From NCBI GenBank assembly GCA_026410415.1, contig JAPMLR010000012.1:1-60866 (forward strand): a DNA stretch of 60,866 nucleotides, given 5' to 3'. How positions within the stretch are numbered: position 1 is the first letter of the stretch; every line of letters begins with the position of its first letter. The translations under genes were made by a program, and so were the position numbers. Below, one piece after another: positions 28,000 to 37,275 of this stretch. The stretch is from Denitratimonas yunnanensis (SeqCode). GTDB lineage: Bacteria > Pseudomonadota > Gammaproteobacteria > Xanthomonadales > Xanthomonadaceae. Under the pieces are notes generated by a model. That model did no database searches and had not been told where the DNA came from. It was given only the letters and a program-made list of their open reading frames with translations.

Positions 28000-29133
28000 A
28001 TGCCGCCATTCGATTCCCTCTGCCTTGTCTGGCGTCGTCTGCGGCATCCCGTGGGGTTGGCGGTGGTCGTGTTGCTGGGCTGGTTCCTGCTGGATTCGAT
28101 CCTTTACCGCAGCGGTTTCTATTACCGGTTCCTGGCCGAGCCGCACTCCAATGCAGGCGCGGCGATGCTGCGCCCGCTGCTGGCGCGCCGCAACGCCACG
28201 GAGGTGCCGCCAACCGTTCTGGTGTTTGGTGATTCGCGCGTGGGGCAGGGCTTCTCCCCGCCGACGGCGGCCTCGGTGGTATCCGATGTCACTTTCGTCA
28301 ACGTCGCGGTGCCGGGCAGTACCGCACGGACCTGGTATTACCTGCTGAGGAAAATGGTGCGCGACGAGGTACCGTTCGATGTGGTGGTCGTCGGTGTGCC
28401 ATACCAGCCGACGGGTGCGGCACGCTGGGTGGACTGGTCGCTCGATCCGGCTTTCATGGCCTCATTGACCGATCTGCGCGATGCACGCGAATTCCCCGCC
28501 AGTTTCGAGGATCCGGACATCCGCCGTCGTGCCCGACATGCGTTCTGGCTGCCGGCGTTGCAGATGCAGCAGGATACCCAGGCGCTGTTCGCTTCCCCGC
28601 GCGAGCGCTGGCGCAGCCTGCGCGGCAAGCGCTGGTGGCTCGCCCACGTGGACGACTACCCCGGCGAGGATGCACACATGCCTGCGCTGGAGTTCGACGG
28701 GAATCGGCAGGTACGCGACTGGTCCCGTGCGACGGCGGAGCAACGCGCGGCATTGGAGCAGCATCTGCAGATCCTGTCGCAGGAACCTGCGGCCGACAAC
28801 GAGGCCTTCCTCGGCCACTGGCTCGGCAGGTTGCTGGGCCTGGTTCGCGGGAACGGAGCACGACTGATCATCTTTCCTCTCCCGCGCGGACCCTATCCAG
28901 AGATCCTGCCGCGTGACAACGTGCCTTCCGCCGCACTTTCCGCACTCGCGCAGGAGCCGGACGTCACCTTGCTGCCGGCGGATTTTCTTGCCGATCTGGA
29001 AGCGCCCGGCTATTTCTTCGATGCGCTCCATGCCAACAGCACGGCACGCGCCATCGTGTCGCGGCGGTTGGCGGCCGCGGTCGCGGAGGTGATGGCGGCA
29101 GACGGCATCCGATCGGACGCGTCGCAGCCATGA
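28000..29133 (+). CDS. Membrane-anchored SGNH-like protein, partner of the MBOAT protein
   Basis: A 377-residue protein with one N-terminal membrane segment (about residues 17-35) and a large extracytoplasmic part. The motif VLVFGDSRVGQGF (near residue 70) matches block I of SGNH hydrolases (GDS). FFDALHANSTA near the C-terminus supplies the DxxH block V. Its stop overlaps the start of the MBOAT gene. Such pairs, as in AlgI with AlgJ/AlgX, transfer acyl groups to exported polysaccharides. The target polymer is unknown. Confidence 0.75.
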   Translation: MPPFDSLCLVWRRLRHPVGLAVVVLLGWFLLDSILYRSGFYYRFLAEPHSNAGAAMLRPLLARRNATEVPPTVLVFGDSRVGQGFSPPTAASVVSDVTFVNVAVPGSTARTWYYLLRKMVRDEVPFDVVVVGVPYQPTGAARWVDWSLDPAFMASLTDLRDAREFPASFEDPDIRRRARHAFWLPALQMQQDTQALFASPRERWRSLRGKRWWLAHVDDYPGEDAHMPALEFDGNRQVRDWSRATAEQRAALEQHLQILSQEPAADNEAFLGHWLGRLLGLVRGNGARLIIFPLPRGPYPEILPRDNVPSAALSALAQEPDVTLLPADFLADLEAPGYFFDALHANSTARAIVSRRLAAAVAEVMAADGIRSDASQP

Positions 29134-30542
29134 TGTTCGACACTTTCCAGTACTGGATTTTCTTCGCCGCCGTGCTTTTGGGGTTGGCGATGCTGCGCGA
29201 TCGCCCGGCCAAGATCGCACTGGTGGTGGCCAGCTTCGTGTTCTACGGCGTCTGGGACTGGCGCTTCTGCCTGCTGCTGGGCGGATCGATCGTGGCGAAC
29301 TACGTGTTCGGCCTGCTGATCGACGCACGTGAAGGCAAGGCACGCAAGCGCGCGGTGGCGCTGGCGGTGGCGTTCAACCTCGCGGTGCTGGCGTTCTTCA
29401 AATACGCCAACTTCTTCGTGGATTCCTTCGCCACGCTGTTCGGATTGAATCCGGACGGCATGCTGCTGAACATCGTGCTGCCGGTGGGCATCAGCTTCTT
29501 CACCTTCGAAGGCATCGCCTACGCGGTGGACATCTACCGACGACAGATGCGTGCAGTACGCGATCCGGTGGATTTCTCGCTGTTCATCACGTTCTTCCCG
29601 CATCTGGTGGCGGGGCCGATCATCCGACCCATGGATTTCTTCCCGCAGTTGGCGCAGCGGGCCGTCATCACCTCGGAAGATTCGCGCTGGGGCATGCGCG
29701 AAATCCTCAAGGGCTTGATCAAGAAAGTCGCCTTCGCCAACTGGTTCGCACCGATCGCCGATGCATGGTACTCGGGCAGCCAATACCAGGGCATGGAGGT
29801 GCCCGCGTGGGCGGGCGTGCTGGCGTTTTCGATGCAGATCTACTTCGATTTTTCCGGCTACACCGACATCGCGCGCGGTTGCGCGCGACTGCTCGGATAC
29901 AAGTTTCCGCCCAATTTCGAGCGACCTTACCTGTCCGCCAACATCACCGAATTCTGGCGTCGCTGGCACATCTCGCTCTCGTTCTGGCTGCGTGACTATC
30001 TGTACATCAGCCTCGGCGGCAATCGCGTCGGCGTGCCGCGCATGTATCTGAATCTGCTGATCGTGATGGGCCTGGGCGGGCTGTGGCACGGCGCGAGCTG
30101 GAACTTCGCGATCTGGGGTCTCTACCACGGTGTCCTGCTGATCGGGCATCGGCTGTGGCGCAATGCGATCACGAAACTCGGCATCGCCGGCATTGTCGAT
30201 ACGCGGTGGCTCGCACCCTTCTGGATCGCGCTAACCTTCGTCATCGTCACGCTGGGCTGGATTCCCTTCCGGGCACCGGATTTCGCCACCTCGTGGGCGA
30301 CGCTCGGCGCGGTATTCGCACCGCAGGCCTGGAACTTCGCGCTTGCACACCCGGCGATCATCGCCATCCCGCTCGGCACGCTCGGATTCTGCCTGATCGA
30401 CCGTGATCGCCGCGTGCAGGACTGGCTGGTGCAACGCGCCAACCTGCCCACCGCCGCGCTGGCCGGCGCATTGGCATTGTTGTTCCTGGAAGTGTTCGCA
30501 CAGATCGATGCGCAGGTGCCGTTCGTGTACTTCCAGTTCTGA
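29130..30542 (+). CDS. MBOAT family O-acyltransferase (AlgI-like)
   Basis: A polytopic membrane protein of 470 residues. The MBOAT core includes the DFSGYTDIARG motif, NFERPYLSANITEFWRRWHISLSFWLRDYLYI and the catalytic histidine in MGLGGLWHGASWNF. It matches the AlgI/DltB class, which moves an acyl group across the inner membrane. It overlaps the preceding SGNH-like gene by 4 bp, so the two are made together. No polysaccharide synthesis genes are adjacent. Confidence 0.92.
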   Translation: MMFDTFQYWIFFAAVLLGLAMLRDRPAKIALVVASFVFYGVWDWRFCLLLGGSIVANYVFGLLIDAREGKARKRAVALAVAFNLAVLAFFKYANFFVDSFATLFGLNPDGMLLNIVLPVGISFFTFEGIAYAVDIYRRQMRAVRDPVDFSLFITFFPHLVAGPIIRPMDFFPQLAQRAVITSEDSRWGMREILKGLIKKVAFANWFAPIADAWYSGSQYQGMEVPAWAGVLAFSMQIYFDFSGYTDIARGCARLLGYKFPPNFERPYLSANITEFWRRWHISLSFWLRDYLYISLGGNRVGVPRMYLNLLIVMGLGGLWHGASWNFAIWGLYHGVLLIGHRLWRNAITKLGIAGIVDTRWLAPFWIALTFVIVTLGWIPFRAPDFATSWATLGAVFAPQAWNFALAHPAIIAIPLGTLGFCLIDRDRRVQDWLVQRANLPTAALAGALALLFLEVFAQIDAQVPFVYFQF

Positions 30543-30602
30543 AACTGGCTCATGCCTGCACCCATGCGAATCGTCCCCGGGGGCAACCCCTGAAGTCAGG
30601 TG

Positions 30603-30629
30603 CCGGTGCACCGATGGAGGGTGCACCGG
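30603..30629. terminator. Perfect hairpin between convergent genes
   Basis: A 10-bp perfect stem CCGGTGCACC/GGTGCACCGG with a 7-nt loop lies between the ends of the MBOAT gene and the leftward lipoprotein gene. It has no U-tract on either strand, so it is a candidate bidirectional terminator only. Confidence 0.4.
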
Positions 30630-30644
30630 AGATTGCGCTGCGGA

Positions 30645-31202
30645 TCAGTCAGTCGCGGATTCGTAGTTCATCGCGATGCGTGCCCCATCCAGCAAGGTGA
30701 GCACGTTCTGATCCGATGCCAGACGAAGGCGAGCGCTGACGTTGAGATGTGATGGCCGCTCCTGCAACTGTGCCTCCACCAGGCCGAACTGGACCTTGAA
30801 GGTGAGGGATTTGTAGTTGTCCTTGACACTGACAAGCTGCGGTTGCAGGGAACGAAACGCCGTCGTGCCCGCATCATTCAGTGCAAAGTTCTGCCAGCCG
30901 ACATGCGGCTGGCCCGGTGGAATGGCCGAATCGGTGGTGGAGAACATCAGACCAAACTGATGGATTTCGGTTTCGCCGCCATCGCGTGGCTCAAGCTGCA
31001 AGACCAGCTTGCTGCGCTCCGGATCGAGTTTCTGCGGACCAGGCTGGATCAACGTGGCAACGCGGATCTCGCTCGGTTCCAACTTCGCCAGATCGGCAGG
31101 CTCGAAGTTTCGCAGCTTCCACATGGTGCCCAACGGCACACTGGCGCAGCCGCCGACGAAGAAAAGGACGAGCAGGATCAAAAGACAGGCGCGATGTTTC
31201 AT
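30645..31202 (-). CDS. Putative lipoprotein, unknown function
   Basis: A 185-residue protein with a lipoprotein signal: basic MKHR, a hydrophobic run and the lipobox FVGGCAS, so Cys19 is lipid-modified. Position +2 is Ala, which predicts sorting to the outer membrane. The mature protein looks beta-rich. I do not recognise a family. It lies between the convergent MBOAT gene and the codirectional dbpA gene, which ends about 100 bp upstream. Confidence 0.7.
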   Translation of the reverse strand: MKHRACLLILLVLFFVGGCASVPLGTMWKLRNFEPADLAKLEPSEIRVATLIQPGPQKLDPERSKLVLQLEPRDGGETEIHQFGLMFSTTDSAIPPGQPHVGWQNFALNDAGTTAFRSLQPQLVSVKDNYKSLTFKVQFGLVEAQLQERPSHLNVSARLRLASDQNVLTLLDGARIAMNYESATD

Positions 31203-31302
31203 CGAATCATCTCGGGTCGGGTGAGTAACCCGAATCTATCAATGCTGGCCCGGGCGTGTTGCCACGCATATCCCATCCAGCCAGATGTCATCGTGCTTCC
31301 GG

Positions 31303-32673
31303 TTACATCGCCCGCACTCGAAAGTTGCGTCCCTTGATCTTGCCGGCCTGCAAGCCGGCCACGGTGGTTTTGATCAGGCCGGAGCGCACCGCGACGTAAC
31401 TGCGCGTGGGGAAAATGTCGATCTTGCCGATGTCGTCGGCTTTCAGCCCCGCAGCGCCGGTCAATGCGCCGAGGATATCGCCCGGTCGCAGTTTGTCGGT
31501 GCGGCCCGCGTCGATGCGCAGGGTGCGCATGCTTGCCTTGGGTACGTCGGTCGGGCGGGCATCAAGCGGAGCGCGGTTCCAGCGGATCGCCTGGCCGCTG
31601 GTGGTTTCGATCTGCAAGGCGCGGGGCATTTCACGCGACGTGACCAGATTCAACGCGAGACCACTTTCGCCCGCGCGGGCGGTGCGGCCAATGCGGTGCA
31701 GATACACGTCCGAATCGCTCGGCAGTTCGTAGTTGACCACGCAGGCCAGATCCTTCACGTCGAGCCCGCGCGCGGCAACATCGCTGGCCACCAGCACACT
31801 CAACGAACGGTTGGCGAAGCGCACCAGCACTTCGTCGCGATCACGCTGCTCCAGATCGCCATGCAGCGCGGCCACGGCGAAGCCGGCATCCTGCAACGCA
31901 GCCGCAACATCATCGACATCGCGTTTGGTGTTGCAGAACACCACGGTGGATTCGGGCTTCTGCTGCATCAGCAACCCCATCAGCGCAGCGGGCTTGGCAT
32001 CGAGGGCCACTTCGTAGAAGCGCACGTCCACTTGCGGCCTGACATCGGCACCTTCGACCGCGACTTCGACCGGATCACGCAGGCTGGCCTTGGCAAGCAC
32101 ACGGACTTCATCGGGCCAGGTGGCCGAGAACAGCAGGCTTTGGCGGGTCTTTGGAAGCCGCCGCACGATGTCACTGATCGATTTCTCGAAACCCATGTCG
32201 AGCATGCGATCCGCTTCATCCAGCACCAGCATTCCGACGCCGGCGACATCCAGCGCCTGCTTGTGCAGCAGTTCCTGCACCCGTCCGGGTGTTCCGACCA
32301 CGATGTGCGGCGGGTGGGTGAGCGAGGCCAGTTGCGGGCCCAGTGCGGTGCCGCCGGTGAACAGGCTGAGCTTCACGTTCGGAATGGCCATCGCCAGACG
32401 CCGCAGCTCCTTGCCGACCTGGTCGGCCAATTCGCGCGTGGGGCACAACACCAGCGCCTGGGTGCGGATGGCAGCAACATCGATCCGTTGCAGCAGACCC
32501 AGCCCGAACGCAGCGGTTTTGCCGCTGCCGGTGGGCGCTTGCGCCAGCACATCCTTGCCGGCCAGCACCGGCGGCAGCGAAAGAGCCTGAATCGGCGTGG
32601 GGGTGTCGAAACCTGCGGCGTCGAGCGCCTGTTGCAGGGCGGGAATGAGATCGAGTTCTTGGAAAGTCGGCAT
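31303..32673 (-). CDS. dbpA: ATP-dependent RNA helicase DbpA
   Basis: A DEAD-box helicase acting on 23S rRNA helix 92 in large-subunit assembly. At 456 residues it matches E. coli DbpA (457). Motifs in order are TPIQ, APTGSGKT, PTRELA, TPGR, LDEADRM (DEAD), FSATW, ALHGDLEQRDRDEVL and HRIGRTARAG. The C-terminal 75 residues (LRIDAGRTDKLRPGDILGALTG...IKGRNFRVRAM) form the DbpA-specific RNA-binding domain. The start is the ATG at 32673. Confidence 0.95.
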   Translation of the reverse strand: MPTFQELDLIPALQQALDAAGFDTPTPIQALSLPPVLAGKDVLAQAPTGSGKTAAFGLGLLQRIDVAAIRTQALVLCPTRELADQVGKELRRLAMAIPNVKLSLFTGGTALGPQLASLTHPPHIVVGTPGRVQELLHKQALDVAGVGMLVLDEADRMLDMGFEKSISDIVRRLPKTRQSLLFSATWPDEVRVLAKASLRDPVEVAVEGADVRPQVDVRFYEVALDAKPAALMGLLMQQKPESTVVFCNTKRDVDDVAAALQDAGFAVAALHGDLEQRDRDEVLVRFANRSLSVLVASDVAARGLDVKDLACVVNYELPSDSDVYLHRIGRTARAGESGLALNLVTSREMPRALQIETTSGQAIRWNRAPLDARPTDVPKASMRTLRIDAGRTDKLRPGDILGALTGAAGLKADDIGKIDIFPTRSYVAVRSGLIKTTVAGLQAGKIKGRNFRVRAM

Positions 32674-32756
32674 GCGACATGATCGCAGGCCGGGGGTGAA
32701 ATGTGCGACGCGTGGTTTGCCGACAGGTGTGATGTTGTGGCGGAAGGTGTGGCATA

Positions 32757-32776
32757 TGTTTATAGAATCGTAAACA
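32757..32776. promoter_or_regulatory. Operator-like inverted repeat upstream of the HipA-like gene
   Basis: A perfect inverted repeat TGTTTA-N8-TAAACA lies in the AT-rich gap before the HipA-like gene. Its right half is part of a motif, ATCGTAAACAAAC, repeated with two changes as ATTGTAAATAAAC at 32856-32868. A separate 12-bp palindrome, ACAATGCATTGT, is at 32813-32824. These are plausible binding sites for an autoregulator. Confidence 0.5.
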
Positions 32777-32882
32777 AACAGCACGAAGAAGACCTGCATT
32801 TTTCATTTAGAAACAATGCATTGTGATCCAGTAATGTTTTTTGTATTGTTATTGAATTGTAAATAAACGACTAGACGAACCC

Positions 32883-34283
32883 ATGCCCCGGATGCCTTCC
32901 GTTACCTCGCTTGACCTCCTGAGCCTGCTCGGCAGCGGCGAACCCGTGCCCGCAGCGCGGCTGGTGCAGCAGTTGGGTGTGTCCCGCCCGGTGCTGGGGC
33001 GACTGGTGCGCGAAGCGGGCACGCACGTGCTGCGGATCGGCAAGGCGCGGGCCACCGCATATGCCGCACGCACCGCCACCGATGCCGGCAGCGCATGGCC
33101 TCTGTGGCGGATGCGTGCCGACGCCACGCTTGACGAGCTGGGCACCCTGCATGCACTGCGCGGCGAGCGTTTCCAGTTCGAGCCGGCAGGCGAACGGCCG
33201 AACCTGATGCGTGCCGTGGAGCATGTGGCCGGACACTTCTCCGGCTTGCCGTGGTTTCTCGACGACCTGCGCCCGCAAGGCTTCCTTGGCCGCACCCTCG
33301 CGCATCAACAGGCGCAACGTCTGGGTGTGCCGGAGGATCTGAACCGCTGGCAGTTGCGTGACACCCTGCTGGCCATCACCCGCAGCGGCGGCACTGGCAT
33401 CGGTGATTTGCTGCTGGGCCGGATGGCGGTCGAACATGCGCTGGCCGAACACGAGGTCCCGTCCGATGCCGTGGCAGCGAGCGAGCGCCCCGTGCGCTAC
33501 GCACAATGGGCGCAGGCAGCGTTGGCCGGAGAGGACGTTGGCTCCTCACCCGGCGGCGAACAACCCAAGTTCACCGCCACAGTGACCACGGACACCACCC
33601 GCTACGCCGCGCTGGTGAAATTCGCCGTCCCCGACAGTGGCGAGGCGGCCAGGCGCTGGGCCGATCTGCTCGCATGCGAACACATCGCACTGAGCTGCCT
33701 GCGTGATGCCGATCTGCCGGCCTCCGAATCCGAACTGATCGACGCCGCCGGCTACACCTTTCTGGAAGTACGTCGTTTCGATCGCACGACCAACGTGCTG
33801 GGGCGACGTGGCTACGTATCGCTGCTGGCGTTGAGCGACGCGTTCATCGGCGATGACCTGCGTGACTGGAGCCTTTCCGCCGACCGCCTTGCCGCAGCCG
33901 GCCTGATCGATTCCGATGCCGTGACGCAGATGGCGCGTCTGCACTGGTTCGGCCGCCTCATCGGCAACAGCGACATGCACGCCGGCAACCTCGGCTTCCA
34001 CCTCGTCGACAGCGGCCCGCTCGCATTGACCCCGGCCTACGACATGTTGCCGATGTCACTTGCCCCTTCGCGTACCGGCGCGGTGCGTGCCGCCGTGCCC
34101 ATTCAACCCGGTGTGCCGGATCGCATCGGACAGTTGGAACATGTCGGGTGGGCGGCGGAAGTGGCTGGGCGGTTTTGGCAACAGGTGGCTGACAGCGAGC
34201 ATATCCAGTCGGATGAATTGCGGCGGCTTGCGCTACGCAATCGCGATGTGGTGGCACGCCATGCGCGGGTGGTTGGGCGCTGA
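32883..34283 (+). CDS. yjjJ: HipA family Ser/Thr kinase-like protein, YjjJ type
   Basis: A 466-residue protein. It opens with a winged-helix-like domain (residues 8-50, VTSLDLLSLLG...RLVREAG), the arrangement of YjjJ/HipH, which fuses DNA binding with a HipA fold instead of using a separate HipB. The kinase part has a Gly-rich loop GGEQPKF (224-230), the catalytic loop IGNSDMHAGN (360-369) and the metal motif PAYDM (384-388). HipA kinases inactivate tRNA synthetases such as GltX; the target here is unknown. Its promoter region is strikingly AT-rich and carries repeats suited to autoregulation. No antitoxin gene is adjacent. Confidence 0.85.
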   Translation: MPRMPSVTSLDLLSLLGSGEPVPAARLVQQLGVSRPVLGRLVREAGTHVLRIGKARATAYAARTATDAGSAWPLWRMRADATLDELGTLHALRGERFQFEPAGERPNLMRAVEHVAGHFSGLPWFLDDLRPQGFLGRTLAHQQAQRLGVPEDLNRWQLRDTLLAITRSGGTGIGDLLLGRMAVEHALAEHEVPSDAVAASERPVRYAQWAQAALAGEDVGSSPGGEQPKFTATVTTDTTRYAALVKFAVPDSGEAARRWADLLACEHIALSCLRDADLPASESELIDAAGYTFLEVRRFDRTTNVLGRRGYVSLLALSDAFIGDDLRDWSLSADRLAAAGLIDSDAVTQMARLHWFGRLIGNSDMHAGNLGFHLVDSGPLALTPAYDMLPMSLAPSRTGAVRAAVPIQPGVPDRIGQLEHVGWAAEVAGRFWQQVADSEHIQSDELRRLALRNRDVVARHARVVGR

Positions 34284-34414
34284 CGACGCACGTTGATCCC
34301 GCGTTGCTGTCTCCGCTGCGGAAAACACCTTGCCGGAGATGCCGGGACGATCAAGGCAGCAGGCGCGGTGCTTGTCAGAGGCGAGCCTGTCGCAGGCTGC
34401 GCGTGCGGCGTGGC

Positions 34415-35344
34415 TTACCGTGCCAGCAGGCGACCGGCGCCTTGTGCGAGCAGCGCGTCGGCGACACGCTCGCCGAGCGTGTCGAGCGTGGCCGAATCTG
34501 CCGTGGCCTCGGCACGCAGGATTTCGCTGCCGTGTTCGTCACCGACGAGTGCGCGCAACGTCCACGTGCCGTTCTGCTCGGTGCAGAAGCCGGCAATCGG
34601 CACCTGGCAGCTGCCGGCAAGTCGCAGGTTCATGACGCGCTCGGCTTCCACGCAGCGGCGAGTCGCCACATGGTCGAGCGGTACCAGCAGCGCGCGGGTA
34701 TGCGCGTCATCGGCACGGCATTCCACCGCGATCGCACCTTGGGCAACGGCCGGGAGGAAATCGGGTGGAGTCAGGCGGTCGCGAATGCGTTCATCGAAGC
34801 CGAGGCGTTGCAGGCCGGCACAGGCCAACAGGATCGCGTCGTATTCGTCGGCGTCCAGTCGCGCGAGACGTGTGTTGACGTTGCCTCGCAGATCCACGAG
34901 CTGCAGGTCGGGGCGACGCGCGCGCACCTGCACCTGGCGGCGCAGCGACGAGGTGCCGACGCGGGCGCCGTGCGGGAGGGCGTCGAGACTGGCGTAGCGG
35001 TTGGACACGAAGGCATCGAACGGGTCGGCGCGTTCCAGCACGGCGGCCAGCGCGAACGGCGCATCCAGCGCCATCGGCACGTCCTTGAGCGAGTGCACGG
35101 CGCAGTCGGCACGGCCTTCCTCGATGGCGACTTCCAGTTCCTTGAGGAACAGCCCCTTGCCGCCGAGCGTAGCGAGGGAACGGTCGAGGATTTCGTCACC
35201 GCGTGTGGAGAGCGGGACCAGTTCGATCTCGATGCCCGGATGCAGCGAGCGCAGTTGCGCGGCAACGTGTCCGGTTTGCCACAGCGCGAGTGCGCTCTTG
35301 CGCGTGGCGATGCGCAGGGGAGAGTGGGGAGGCATGGGGCTCAC
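34415..35344 (-). CDS. hemC: Hydroxymethylbilane synthase (porphobilinogen deaminase)
   Basis: Joins four porphobilinogens into hydroxymethylbilane in haem synthesis. The 309-residue enzyme has [13 protein letters not shown] at the start, the catalytic Asp region [32 protein letters not shown], and the dipyrromethane-cofactor Cys246 in [12 protein letters not shown]. It begins at a GTG whose bases overlap the algR stop (GTGA). An internal ATG three codons on is the alternative start. The algZ-algR-hemC order is also known in Pseudomonas. Confidence 0.95.
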   Translation of the reverse strand: MSPMPPHSPLRIATRKSALALWQTGHVAAQLRSLHPGIEIELVPLSTRGDEILDRSLATLGGKGLFLKELEVAIEEGRADCAVHSLKDVPMALDAPFALAAVLERADPFDAFVSNRYASLDALPHGARVGTSSLRRQVQVRARRPDLQLVDLRGNVNTRLARLDADEYDAILLACAGLQRLGFDERIRDRLTPPDFLPAVAQGAIAVECRADDAHTRALLVPLDHVATRRCVEAERVMNLRLAGSCQVPIAGFCTEQNGTWTLRALVGDEHGSEILRAEATADSATLDTLGERVADALLAQGAGRLLAR

Positions 35345-36066
35345 AGGGCTTTGAGGCGTTGGCGCACGCCAGGCAGGCAGCGTCGGCTGACTTCGAGGTG
35401 GGCCGGGTCATCGCGCAGGCGCACGATTTCCCGGCCATCGGTTTCGCGCGCGAGTTCCTTGATCTGGTCGGTGGCGACCAGGCAGTTGCGGTGCACGCGC
35501 AGGAAACGGTCGCCGAATTCGGTTTCGAGCGACTTGAGCGAGTCCTCGACCAGGTCCTCGCCGCGGGCGTGGTGCACGACGACGTATTTTTCTTCGGCCT
35601 GAAGGTAGCGAATGTCATGCACCGGTATCAGGCGCAGCGCGCCGCGCATGCGGGCGGAGAGGTGCGAGCGCCGCGCCGCAGGCAGCGAACCGGCCGGCGC
35701 CGGGCCGTGGCGAAACCGTTCGGCGCGCGTCAGTGCCGCGGCGAGACGTTCGGCGCGGATCGGTTTGACCACGTAATCCACCGCATGCGCTTCGAACGCG
35801 GCAAGCGCGTGCTCGTCGTACGCGGTGCAGAAGATCACGGCGGGCGGCGACGGCAGTTCGGCGAGGTGGCGCGCGGCTTCGAGGCCATCGAGTACCGGCA
35901 TCGCGATGTCGAGAATCACCGCGTCTGGTTCAAGTGTGGCTGCCTTTTCGCAGGCCTCGCGCCCATCGCTCGCCTCACCCAGGATCTCGTGCCCGCCGAT
36001 GTCGCCGAGCAGGTCGCGCAGGCGCTGGCGGGCGAGCGGTTCGTCGTCGGCGATGAGAAGTTTCAT
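35341..36066 (-). CDS. algR: LytTR response regulator AlgR
   Basis: A DNA-binding response regulator of 241 residues. The receiver domain (1-115) has acidic residues DDE at 7-9, the phospho-acceptor Asp53 in [12 protein letters not shown] and the switch Lys in YVVKPI. A C-terminal LytTR domain (about 140-240; [19 protein letters not shown]) binds DNA. It overlaps the kinase gene algZ by 4 bp and hemC by 4 bp, so the kinase, regulator and haem gene are co-translated. In Pseudomonas AlgR controls alginate, twitching and virulence; the target here is unknown. Confidence 0.93.
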   Translation of the reverse strand: MKLLIADDEPLARQRLRDLLGDIGGHEILGEASDGREACEKAATLEPDAVILDIAMPVLDGLEAARHLAELPSPPAVIFCTAYDEHALAAFEAHAVDYVVKPIRAERLAAALTRAERFRHGPAPAGSLPAARRSHLSARMRGALRLIPVHDIRYLQAEEKYVVVHHARGEDLVEDSLKSLETEFGDRFLRVHRNCLVATDQIKELARETDGREIVRLRDDPAHLEVSRRCLPGVRQRLKAL

Positions 36067-37097
36067 TCGGTGTCGATGGGAACAATCAACGTGGCGGCAT
36101 AGTAGCCGTCCCGTGCGCTCGCGGCCATGCGTGCACGCGGGCCGAAGCGATGCGTGAGGCGCTGGGAGATGCTGCTCTGGGCGTGGTGGTTGCCGTGCGA
36201 TGGCGCACCGGTCGATGGCATCGGATTGCGCACGTCGATGTGCAGCTGGAAGCCTTCGCGCCGCGCACTGATGGCGAGTTCACCGCCTTCGGACAGTCGG
36301 GCGATGCCATGCACGATGGCGTTTTCCACCAGCGGTTGCAGGATCAGGCGGGGCAGCGGCAGGTCGCGTGGCAGATCGTCGGAAAGCTCCCAGCGCACGC
36401 GCAGGCGGGAGCCAAGGCGCAGCGCCTCGATCGCGAGGTAGCGTTCGCACAGGTGCAACTCGTCGGCCAGCGTCGATTCGCCATCGCCCGCGCCCAGTGC
36501 GGCGCGGAACAGTTCGGACAAGTCCTCCACGGCGCGCTCGGCGGTGGCCGGGTCGTGCCGGATCAGGCTGGCGATGGAGTTCATGCTGTTGAACAGGAAG
36601 TGCGGCCGGATGCGCGCCTGCAATGCCTGCACCTGAGCGTGGGCATGGGCGGCGACCTGTCCGCGCCATTGGCCGCTTACATAGAAGTAGCGCAACAGCG
36701 CAGCGGCCAGCAGCAGTGCGACCCCCATGCACACCGCGATGAAGCGCAGGGTGTACGCAGGCGTGACGGTGAAACCCAACGCGAGCGCCTGGTCCAGCAG
36801 CACGACAAAAAACGTGCCGATTCCGACGATGACCGTGGGTGTCGCCAACGCCAGGATCACGCCGCTCAGCCGCGGCAATCGATCGATCGGCTCGCGCAGC
36901 TTGCACAGGGCGGCCACGCACAACAGTGCCAGCCATTGCGCCAGCAGACTCGCGGTGAACAGTTCCGTCCAGCTTCCCGGCGCTTGCGGCAAGCGCAGCA
37001 GGATCGCCGTGAGCACCGCCACCTCCACTGCCACCATCACGCCGAATACCGCTTGCGGACGGCAGAAGTCGGGCATCCAGGAGGACGTGGAACTCAT
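36063..37097 (-). CDS. algZ: LytS/AlgZ-type sensor histidine kinase
   Basis: A membrane sensor of 344 residues with four to five hydrophobic segments (about 15-140) and no large periplasmic domain. The His_kinase motif RIRPHFLFNSMNSIASLIRH holds phospho-acceptor His166. The ATPase region (N-box LVENAIVHGIARL) lacks a strong G2 box, as in AlgZ of Pseudomonas. The start at 37097 (MSSTSSWMPDFCRPQ) matches AlgZ-type N-termini. It forms a pair with the overlapping algR. Confidence 0.9.
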   Translation of the reverse strand: MSSTSSWMPDFCRPQAVFGVMVAVEVAVLTAILLRLPQAPGSWTELFTASLLAQWLALLCVAALCKLREPIDRLPRLSGVILALATPTVIVGIGTFFVVLLDQALALGFTVTPAYTLRFIAVCMGVALLLAAALLRYFYVSGQWRGQVAAHAHAQVQALQARIRPHFLFNSMNSIASLIRHDPATAERAVEDLSELFRAALGAGDGESTLADELHLCERYLAIEALRLGSRLRVRWELSDDLPRDLPLPRLILQPLVENAIVHGIARLSEGGELAISARREGFQLHIDVRNPMPSTGAPSHGNHHAQSSISQRLTHRFGPRARMAASARDGYYAATLIVPIDTE

Positions 37098-37275
37098 CGC
37101 TGGAACGTGTGCGCAGGCATCCGATGAGGGTAGCGCAGGCCGTGAGGGAATGCCTTTCCGCAAGGGTCGCGTTCGCTGCCGGTCGTCGGGAAATCCGGTG
37201 GGCGCTGCCTGTGCGAACAGCGGGACGCGGCATCGCACCGATGCGGGGAAGTCATGCTCTGCCCGTGTCGCAGAC

